DNA from: an uncultured Eubacteriales bacterium
GTDB taxonomy: Bacteria > Bacillota > Clostridia > Oscillospirales > CAG-382
Length of the DNA: 9,431 nt
Direction: 5' to 3'
Assembly: GCA_934479825.1 (NCBI GenBank)
Contig: CAKSOW010000055.1
Location: 1 to 9,431, forward strand
In this document: positions 1-4,402 of the stretch, one piece after another
How positions within the stretch are numbered: the stretch's first letter is position 1
How the letters are laid out: every line of letters begins with the position of its first letter
Made by a program: the position numbers and the translations under genes
Notes under the pieces: model-generated
The model's database searches: none
Seen by the model: only the letters and a program-made list of their open reading frames with translations
What the model was told of the DNA's origin: nothing

Positions 1-98
1 CCCTTTTCATCGACTGTCTGCGGCGGCAAGCACGCACTGCAACTTCGATTTCCGCAAAACCCGATTCTGCGTCTTATCAAAAGTTTTCCCTTTCGCAC

Positions 99-212
99 CG
101 GTTCAAAACATAGCCGTGCGTTTAGCGGCACTAACAAATTTTTGCAAAATAATCTTAACGCGCAGAACCTTTCAAATTTTACCTATAATCCCACCGCACG
201 GGTTTTGAACCG
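99..212. repeat. GGTTCAAA-closed stem module (copy 1, right arm)
   Basis: The ends CGGTTCAAAA (99-108) and TTTTGAACCG (203-212) are perfect reverse complements. A second inner stem, CCGTGCG (114-120) with CGCACGG (195-201), continues the pairing after a small bulge. This is one of five such modules in the window. The inner stem differs from that of other copies yet stays paired. Confidence 0.8.
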
Positions 213-227
213 CACCCCGGAAGTCCA

Positions 228-243
228 GAGGGCCGCCGCCCTC
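228..243. repeat. GC hairpin of copy 1
   Basis: The stem GAGGGC/GCCCTC has a four-base loop (234-237). It is the same stem as at 1974-1989 with a different loop, and it is paired differently at 8656-8671. Confidence 0.7.
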
Positions 244-256
244 GGTGTACTTTTTG

Positions 257-286
257 GTTACTTTTTCGTACAAGCGAAAAAGTAAC
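257..286. repeat. GTTAC hairpin of copy 1
   Basis: This is a perfect 12-bp inverted repeat, GTTACTTTTTCG/CGAAAAAGTAAC, with a six-base loop. The matching hairpins at 2670, 9327 and 8616 have different stem bases but remain perfectly paired. Confidence 0.8.
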
Positions 287-341
287 ACAAAAACCGTCTC
301 CTTTCTTGCTTTTAGCAAAACGAAAAGTACGTATATTGTCC

Positions 342-380
342 CTTAGGGAAATTTTCCGAAAAAAAGAAAATTTCCCTAAG
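342..380. repeat. 15-bp palindromic stem-loop at the outer end of copy 1
   Basis: CTTAGGGAAATTTTC (342-356) and GAAAATTTCCCTAAG (366-380) pair perfectly around a nine-base loop. The same stem recurs at 8522-8559 with an unrelated loop. It starts four bases after the stop codon of the minus-strand HTH-kinase gene and could affect its 3' end. It lacks the GC-rich stem and pure T tract of a canonical terminator. Confidence 0.75.
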
Positions 381-384
381 AGCC

Positions 385-1746
385 TCATTCCATGCCTTTC
401 AGGCAGAGAAAGTCAATCTCATCCGACGCTGAAAGCTGTTTTTCTATAAATTCCAACATTTCTTTCAACTTGTCGTGATCCTCCATTAACCCAAACAAGG
501 CGCCATAATAATACGGCCGGCCAAACAACATTAGTTTATAGACCAACGGTAGCGCGGCAAGTTCCTCATCTGTCCACGTATATTCTTTTCCGATGACTTT
601 CATGGCGTGAACGACCGTTTCAATACGCAGACGGTTGATTTCGGGATCATGTACCGCAAGCCAGGCATAATCGTCCGGTAACCTTTCATCCATTTGCATG
701 GCAAGGCAAAGAAAATGATTGATACATACGTCCGCCCCACCGTCTGTAAAATCGCAAAGGCTGACCAGATGACCGTCCCGGTTGGTCAATATCGAATCGC
801 CTCTCTCTTCTCCGTGAAAAACGGACTTAGGAAGTTTGTTATAAATCGGTCGAAGACTTTCCCGAACATTTCGTAAGATCGCATTGATTTTGTCGTATAA
901 CGCCATTAAGTCCGGTTGTTTTTCCCGAATTTCATTCGGCAGATCTGCTTCTGTGTATTCGGCGATCCAATCCTCATACTGCTTCAAGCAACTGGAAGAA
1001 GAATCGAATAATACAGCATAATTGGGTTCTTTTCCACATAAGTGCATGTTTCCGATTTTTCCTGCCAAGGACAGGAGTTCATCGGTGTAAACATAGCGGC
1101 CGTCAGGCAATTTGGGGGATTCTTCGGAAACCGGAACTGCATTTTCGCGATATTCTTCGGCAAATACAACACAATCATGTCCTTCAAAGGAAACCGTACA
1201 CGAAAGAGCGCCTGTGCGCGTAGGCACAATGCGGCAAACATCGCACCCAGCCTTTTGGTAGGCGGCGGCAGTGCGGTTCTGTTCTTCGAGCCGCAAAGGA
1301 GTCGTATAGGGATATTGATGAATATGGAGCACCAATTTACGTTTGGGAAACGTTATCTGATAATCCGCTATGAAATAATAATCTCCCCATGCTTTTCTTT
1401 CATTGAGCTGATAGGTTTTTTCAATGTCAAGCGGTGGGTTTTCTTCGTACAATTTCAGAATTTCGTCAAGATTCATTTTTGTTTCCTTCTTTGAATAAAT
1501 GATATTTTTGACACTTTCAGGTGTTAAGAAGTATCGTTCCGAAAGTTGGTCATGGGAAAGTCCGTTTTTATACAACTGTTTGATTTCCTGATTCCGTTTT
1601 TCAGTTTTAAAACGGGTTCCGCTTTTAGTTCCCCATAGACATCTTTGGCCGGCAATCGGAAAATACAGCAATTTTCCGGAAGCATATTTTTGTACTTTTT
1701 CAAATAATTCTTTTGGGAGAACGTCTTTGGCATTTTCGTATTTCAT
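385..1746 (-). CDS. CD3324-type HTH domain fused to degenerate APH-like kinase domain
   Basis: The protein has 453 residues from the ATG at 1746, chosen because AGGAG lies eight bases upstream. An in-frame TTG at 1767 has no such site. Residues 1-86 resemble the CD3324 family (MKYENAKDVLPKEL start, then a helix-turn-helix around 53-85), which suggests DNA binding. Residues from about 91 onward resemble aminoglycoside/choline phosphotransferases: a GKIGNMH segment near 229-235, HGEERGDSIL at 311-320 in place of the catalytic HGDxxxxN loop, and CDFTDGG at 331-337 in place of the metal-binding DFG-like motif. The catalytic Asp is Glu and the metal-binding Asn is Ser, so activity is doubtful. An internal Met91 has its own GAAGGAAA site, so the kinase part might also be made alone. 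The gene is more AT-rich than its neighbours and lies between two direct repeat copies. The biological role is unknown. Confidence 0.85.
   Translation of the reverse strand: MKYENAKDVLPKELFEKVQKYASGKLLYFPIAGQRCLWGTKSGTRFKTEKRNQEIKQLYKNGLSHDQLSERYFLTPESVKNIIYSKKETKMNLDEILKLYEENPPLDIEKTYQLNERKAWGDYYFIADYQITFPKRKLVLHIHQYPYTTPLRLEEQNRTAAAYQKAGCDVCRIVPTRTGALSCTVSFEGHDCVVFAEEYRENAVPVSEESPKLPDGRYVYTDELLSLAGKIGNMHLCGKEPNYAVLFDSSSSCLKQYEDWIAEYTEADLPNEIREKQPDLMALYDKINAILRNVRESLRPIYNKLPKSVFHGEERGDSILTNRDGHLVSLCDFTDGGADVCINHFLCLAMQMDERLPDDYAWLAVHDPEINRLRIETVVHAMKVIGKEYTWTDEELAALPLVYKLMLFGRPYYYGALFGLMEDHDKLKEMLEFIEKQLSASDEIDFLCLKGME
1474..1493 (-). promoter_or_regulatory. Possible internal ribosome-binding site and start for the kinase domain
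   Basis: On the minus strand GAAGGAAAC stands seven bases before the in-frame ATG at 1476-1474 (Met91 of the fusion). The peptide that follows, MNLDEILKLYEEN, looks like a natural kinase N-terminus. This suggests either recent fusion of two adjacent genes or a dual start. It is inference from sequence only. Confidence 0.4.
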
Positions 1747-1771
1747 TTGGATTTCTCCTTTCTGCAAACGT

Positions 1772-1780
1772 AGTATATCA
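1772..1780 (-). promoter_or_regulatory. Candidate extended -10 promoter for the HTH-kinase gene
   Basis: On the minus strand the sequence reads TGA followed by TATACT, an extended -10 about 26 bases before the ATG at 1746. No convincing -35 box lies 17 bases upstream, as is common for extended -10 promoters. It lies outside repeat copy 2, so gene and promoter together fill the space between copies 1 and 2. Confidence 0.4.
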
Positions 1781-1830
1781 TGAATTCTGACAAAATGATA
1801 GCATCCATTTATTTATAATTGTTTTAGTGG

Positions 1831-1849
1831 CTTTTCGTTTCGCGAAAAG
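1831..1849. repeat. Outermost left hairpin of copy 2
   Basis: CTTTTCG/CGAAAAG forms a 7-bp stem with a five-base loop. Its counterpart at 8574-8594 has an 8-bp stem, ACTTTTCG/CGAAAAGT. Confidence 0.55.
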
Positions 1850-1932
1850 TAATCAAAAGAGGACGTTTTTTTGTGTTACTTTTTGCGGCGTGCCACAAGC
1901 TCCCCCAAAAAAGTCCCCATGGAACGTTTTAC

Positions 1933-1961
1933 GTTTCTTTTTGCGGCGTGCAAAAAGTAAC
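1933..1961. repeat. GTTAC-type hairpin, left arm of copy 2
   Basis: GTTTCTTTTTGC pairs with GCAAAAAGTAAC at 11 of 12 positions. The 5' side is preceded by a 58-base partial duplication, so the unmatched base may reflect decay after that event. Confidence 0.6.
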
Positions 1962-1973
1962 CAAAAACACGCC

Positions 1974-1989
1974 GAGGGCTTCGGCCCTC
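1974..1989. repeat. UUCG tetraloop hairpin, left arm of copy 2
   Basis: The stem GAGGGC/GCCCTC closes a TTCG loop with a C-G closing pair. This is the very stable cUUCGg RNA tetraloop if transcribed on the plus strand. The homologous hairpin at 8656-8671 has stem GAGGGT/ACCCTC, a paired change. Confidence 0.7.
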
Positions 1990-2004
1990 TGGACTCCCAG
2001 AGAA

Positions 2005-2119
2005 CGGTTCAAAATTCCGAGCGGTGGATTACTTGCTAAGCCGCAAGCTATGTGCCTATCAAGGAATTTTTATGAGAATTTGCAACCTTGTGCCATATAG
2101 CTCGGAATATTTTGAACCG
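2005..2119. repeat. GGTTCAAA-closed stem module (copy 2, left arm)
   Basis: CGGTTCAAAA (2005-2014) pairs with TTTTGAACCG (2110-2119). The adjoining TTCCGAGC (2015-2022) pairs with GCTCGGAA (2100-2107), giving 18 pairs with a two-base bulge. The interior matches the reverse complement of 9179-9295. Confidence 0.8.
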
Positions 2120-2212
2120 GTGCGAGACGCGTGTTTTACTGCATAAGGATTTGCAAGTTTTAATAAAAAGGCAAAGTTTGATTTGAGTAGACAGCAGGTT
2201 ATGTGTTTCATC

Positions 2213-2290
2213 AAATGGGAAAGTTTGGTGGAATTTTGTTTTTATGGACAACAGATAACAGCTTTTCAAAAATGGGAAAGTTTGGTGGAA
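2213..2290. repeat. 21-bp direct repeat, 57-base period, in the middle of copy 2
   Basis: A 21-base sequence ending in GGGAAAGTTTGGTGGAA occurs at 2213-2233 and again, identical, at 2270-2290. Copy 3 has only one instance at the corresponding place (reverse complement near 9075), so this is a duplication specific to copy 2. Confidence 0.8.
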
Positions 2291-2556
2291 AGTTGTGTTT
2301 GAGATGATAGAAAGTTATTTTTGAGAGCAAGGAAAGTTTTGTATGAGAGTGTAAAAATCCGATTTTCTGCATATCATGCAAACCACAGAGTTACTCCAAA
2401 CTTTCTACCAACTCACACCAATTTTCCTTTTCCGCCGCAACAAAGATAACGTACAGTTTCCCTTTTCATCGACTGTCTGCGGCGGCAAGCACGCACTGCA
2501 ACTTCGATTTCCGCAAAACCCGATTCTGCGTCTTATTAAAAGTTTCCCCTTCGCAC

Positions 2557-2637
2557 CGGTTCAAAGCCTGAAAGCTGTTTAAGTGACGAACTGTTTTAAT
2601 TTCTATAAATAGCACGCCTGTGTAGAGCTTTGAACCG
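2557..2637. repeat. Short GGTTCAAA-closed stem module (copy 2, right arm)
   Basis: CGGTTCAAAGC (2557-2567) and GCTTTGAACCG (2627-2637) are perfect 11-bp complements. Compared with other modules the inner A/T pair became G/C on both sides, a paired change. This module is only 81 bases, against 110-117 for the others. Confidence 0.75.
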
Positions 2638-2641
2638 AGGT

Positions 2642-2660
2642 CGCAGGACGAAGTCCCGCG
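2642..2660. repeat. GC hairpin, right arm of copy 2
   Basis: GGAC/GTCC closes a GAA loop. One A-C mismatch is followed by three outer GC pairs. The counterpart at 9304-9314 is GGGC/GCCC, again changed on both sides. Confidence 0.6.
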
Positions 2661-2669
2661 TGCTTTTTG

Positions 2670-2698
2670 GTTACTTTTTGCACGCCGCAAAAAGTAAC
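2670..2698. repeat. GTTAC hairpin, right arm of copy 2
   Basis: This is a perfect 12-bp stem, GTTACTTTTTGC/GCAAAAAGTAAC, with a five-base loop. It is followed by two smaller stems, GCCTTTC/GAAAGGC at 2719-2739 and TTACTTT/AAAGTAA at 2752-2769. Confidence 0.8.
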
Positions 2699-2781
2699 AG
2701 AAAAAACGTCCTTTTAGTGCCTTTCCGAAAAAGAAAGGCATGCCCCTTTGATTACTTTCGCAAAAGTAACCACGGCTCCCC

Positions 2782-2822
2782 GGCAGCCCCGGCCGGGTCT
2801 GCCCCTCACGCTTTCGCGTGAG
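2782..2822. other. Two adjacent GC-rich hairpins beyond copy 2
   Basis: GGCAG (2782-2786) pairs with CTGCC (2799-2803) around an inner CCC/GGG stem. CTCACGC (2805-2811) pairs with GCGTGAG (2816-2822) around TTTC. Neither is seen in the other two copies, so they may be a separate insertion or belong to this locus only. Confidence 0.55.
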
Positions 2823-2830
2823 AATCGGCA

Positions 2831-2852
2831 GGCGGCATAGCCGCCGCTTTTT
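2831..2852 (+). terminator. Possible intrinsic terminator upstream of the DUF4830 gene
   Basis: GGCGGC (2831-2836) pairs with GCCGCC (2840-2845) and is followed by GCTTTTT. The stem is short but all GC. It would stop plus-strand transcripts coming out of repeat copy 2 before the operon that starts at 2927. No promoter is evident in the remaining 75 bases before that gene. Confidence 0.45.
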
Positions 2853-2926
2853 CCAAAAAGCATAAAAAGCGCGATGGACGCATACAGTGTAGCAACCTCA
2901 AATTTTCTTTTTCAGGAGTGACCGCT

Positions 2927-3418
2927 ATGTTTGTTTTCTCATTTAAAGCGTCGAAATTCCGCATTCTGTTTGCCGTTGTACTCTGCGCGTTTATCGCTTT
3001 TGCCGCCATTGTCTTACTTCCCGAAACCGAGCATTCCGTCACTGTCAACGGCGTGCAGTTTGACCGCAAAATCCGCTTTGACGGCATGAAAACCACCGAG
3101 GACTTAGCCGAATTTGCCGAAAATCTCGGCTTTTCGGTAGACGCCGCTCCCATCGAAACTGTCAATGTCAAATTACCGACCAAATTCGACGCTGTACTCG
3201 ATAAATACAACGATATCCAAAAAAGCCAAGGCTTCAACCTTGCCAAATACAAAAACAAAGAGGTTGTTCGGCATTCTTTCCGTGTGACCGCCCTGCCCGA
3301 TGAACAGTCTTTACCCAAAGAAGACGTTCTTCTGACCTTTATCTTGCACAAAGACAAAATCATCGGCGGCGACTTGTTTTTCACCGGCGACCAGAAAGTT
3401 TATCCGTTTTTGAAATAA
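2927..3418 (+). CDS. DUF4830-type membrane-anchored protein
   Basis: The protein has 163 residues from the ATG at 2927, chosen because CAGGAG ends eight bases before it. A GTG at 2918 overlaps that site and is unlikely. One hydrophobic segment (about 12-31) follows a short basic N-terminus, so it is an anchor with the remaining domain outside the cytoplasm. The outer domain resembles DUF4830 as I recall it: a FAENLGFSVDAAPIE strand-turn near 63-77, LPTKFDAVLDKYNDIQKSQG (83-102), NLAKYKNKEV (104-113), and a closing IIGGDLF (145-151). DUF4830 has no known function. It is the first gene of a tight operon, six bases before the next ORF, with the M50 protease downstream. A link to that protease, as substrate or modulator, is only guilt by association. 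Confidence 0.88.
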   Translation: MFVFSFKASKFRILFAVVLCAFIAFAAIVLLPETEHSVTVNGVQFDRKIRFDGMKTTEDLAEFAENLGFSVDAAPIETVNVKLPTKFDAVLDKYNDIQKSQGFNLAKYKNKEVVRHSFRVTALPDEQSLPKEDVLLTFILHKDKIIGGDLFFTGDQKVYPFLK

Positions 3419-3424
3419 GAAAGC

Positions 3425-3709
3425 ATGGTGCTCATGACAGATAAAAGCAAAAAGCCGGAAACCGGCCCGATGAAACACAAAGCGTTGTTTCAGGGGCTTG
3501 TCTGCACACTTCTTGTGTGCAGTGCCTTTTATATCCGTTATCGGACAGATGCCGAAAAAGCGCTTTCCGTTGAAACCTGTGCGGCAGGCGGAAAAACGCC
3601 TTATGCGGCAGGTCTTACACTTTCCGATCTTGCCGAAACGATTTATGAATCGGCCGGAGAAAAGAACCCGTCTGCCTTTTCAGACCTTGACCGGGAGATG
3701 ACCGCTTGA
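3425..3709 (+). CDS. Small single-span membrane protein of unknown family
   Basis: The protein has 94 residues from the ATG at 3425; an alternative ATG lies at 3434, and neither has a strong ribosome-binding site. Residues 1-18 are polar and basic, 19-37 form one membrane segment rich in Leu, Cys and Val, and about 55 residues would lie outside. I do not recognise a family. It starts six bases after the DUF4830 gene and its TGA overlaps the TTG start of the M50 gene by three bases, so the three are translationally coupled. In Bacillus the M50 protease SpoIVFB is preceded by SpoIVFA, also a single-span partner. This small protein sits in that place but lacks a LytM/M23 domain. Calling it a functional analogue is speculation. 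Confidence 0.72.
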   Translation: MVLMTDKSKKPETGPMKHKALFQGLVCTLLVCSAFYIRYRTDAEKALSVETCAAGGKTPYAAGLTLSDLAETIYESAGEKNPSAFSDLDREMTA

Positions 3710-4323
3710 ACCGTCTTTTTTACATAACACTGCCCTTTGGCGGTGTGCGCATAAGCATACTCGCCTTTCTTTCGGCGGCGGCGTTGTTTTACGCGGATTG
3801 TTCGGTCTTTACGCTGTTATTTCTTTTGGCGGCGGCGATACATGAGATCGGTCACATTGTCTGCCTGAAAACATGCGGTGCGAAAATATACGGAATCACG
3901 GTACTCCCGTTCGGTGCCGTGATCCGCTCCGATGCGGGAAAACTGCCTTATCTCAAAGAAGCGGCGGCGGCGCTTGCCGGTCCCGCCGCAGGACTTTGCG
4001 CGGCCGCCGCCTCCGGACTTGCGTTTTTACTGTTCCGGGACATTTATTCTCTTTTTTTTGCCGTCTGCAATCTGACGCTTTCGCTTGTGAACCTGATTCC
4101 GGTACGTACATTGGACGGGGGACGCGCCTTGGAGGCTTATGCGTTTTCACACATGTCCTACGAAAGGGCAGACTGTTTTCTCGAAAATGTGTCCTATGCT
4201 TCGTTTGTGCTTTTAACCTTTGCGTCACTCGGACTTTTAGCGTTGACCGGCTGTAACTTTTCACTGATCATTTTCTGCGTTTGTCTGTTTATTGCCGCTT
4301 ACGGCGGTGAACGCGCGTCATAG
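3706..4323 (+). CDS. M50 site-2-type intramembrane metalloprotease (SpoIVFB-like)
   Basis: The protein has 205 residues and several membrane spans. It starts at TTG 3706, supported by GGGAG eight bases upstream and by overlap with the preceding stop. The zinc-binding HEIGH is at residues 46-50, AGPAAG at 91-96, and NLIPVRTLDGGR at 129-140 supplies the third ligand Asp137. These are the defining motifs of M50 site-2 proteases. The short length, with no PDZ or CBS domain, fits the SpoIVFB group, which cleaves pro-sigma K in the mother-cell-derived membrane during sporulation. Small general M50 proteases look similar, so the sporulation role is likely but not proven. It is the last gene of the operon starting at 2927. 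Confidence 0.9.
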   Translation: MNRLFYITLPFGGVRISILAFLSAAALFYADCSVFTLLFLLAAAIHEIGHIVCLKTCGAKIYGITVLPFGAVIRSDAGKLPYLKEAAAALAGPAAGLCAAAASGLAFLLFRDIYSLFFAVCNLTLSLVNLIPVRTLDGGRALEAYAFSHMSYERADCFLENVSYASFVLLTFASLGLLALTGCNFSLIIFCVCLFIAAYGGERAS

Positions 4324-4380
4324 TCTAAAATATACCCGAATTCCCTGAAATTTTCTCACGCTCTTTTCACAAAAGCATGT

Positions 4381-4386
4381 TATTAT
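4381..4386 (+). promoter_or_regulatory. Weak candidate extended -10 for the MATE gene
   Basis: TGT followed by TATTAT gives an extended -10-like element 17 bases before the ATG at 4403. No -35 box is visible. The 79-base gap after the protease gene also shows no clear terminator, so read-through from the operon is possible. Confidence 0.25.
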
Positions 4387-4402
4387 TATTTAAATTTACG
4401 TT

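Larger units (their letters stand above)
1..384 (+). repeat. Structured intergenic repeat, copy 1 (right part only)
   Basis: This stretch holds no gene. It is the right-hand part of a large repeat whose left part lies before the window. Bases 1-77 are identical to 2460-2536, and the match continues with few changes to the GGTTCAAA motif near base 100. The rest matches, as reverse complement, 8518-8900. In order it contains the end of the asymmetric middle (1-98), a GGTTCAAA-closed module (99-212), a GC hairpin (228-243), a GTTAC hairpin (257-286) and a 15-bp palindromic stem (342-380). The repeat ends at base 384, directly against the stop codon of the minus-strand gene. The family is not one I can name. 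No transposase is present, so mobility is inference. Confidence 0.85.
1829..2770 (+). repeat. Structured intergenic repeat, copy 2 (full length)
   Basis: This is the only complete copy in the same orientation as copy 1. The left arm (1831-2119) holds small hairpins, a tetraloop hairpin and a GGTTCAAA module. The middle (2120-2556) is asymmetric. The right arm (2557-2770) mirrors the left arm in reverse orientation. It aligns as reverse complement with 8518-9373 along its length. Two internal direct duplications of about 57-58 bases (at 1879/1937 and 2213/2270) make it longer than copy 3. The short ORFs inside encode low-complexity peptides with AKSNQK-like stretches that come from the hairpins and are not credible genes. 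It may be a non-autonomous mobile element or a structured RNA; the sequence does not decide. Confidence 0.85.

Noticed and set aside
1..384. CRISPR array
   Set aside because: Repeats are long, few, hairpin-bearing and separated by kilobases. There is no regular short repeat-spacer pattern and no cas gene.
1042..1494. Plus-strand ORF of 150 residues opposite the HTH-kinase gene
   Set aside because: It has low-complexity Phe/Ile-rich content and no start signal; it is a shadow of the minus-strand gene.
1829..2770. Insertion sequence with its own transposase
   Set aside because: No frame in any copy encodes a transposase-like protein or catalytic motif, so at most it is non-autonomous.
1827..2821. 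Short ORFs in the repeat, including 70, 75, 91 and 63 residue frames
   Set aside because: They run through hairpin stems in several frames and both strands, have no ribosome-binding site of note and no recognisable domain.
2806..3384. Minus-strand ORF of 192 residues opposite the DUF4830 gene
   Set aside because: The plus strand carries a good ribosome-binding site, a membrane anchor and a recognisable domain. The minus frame is a shadow with no family features.
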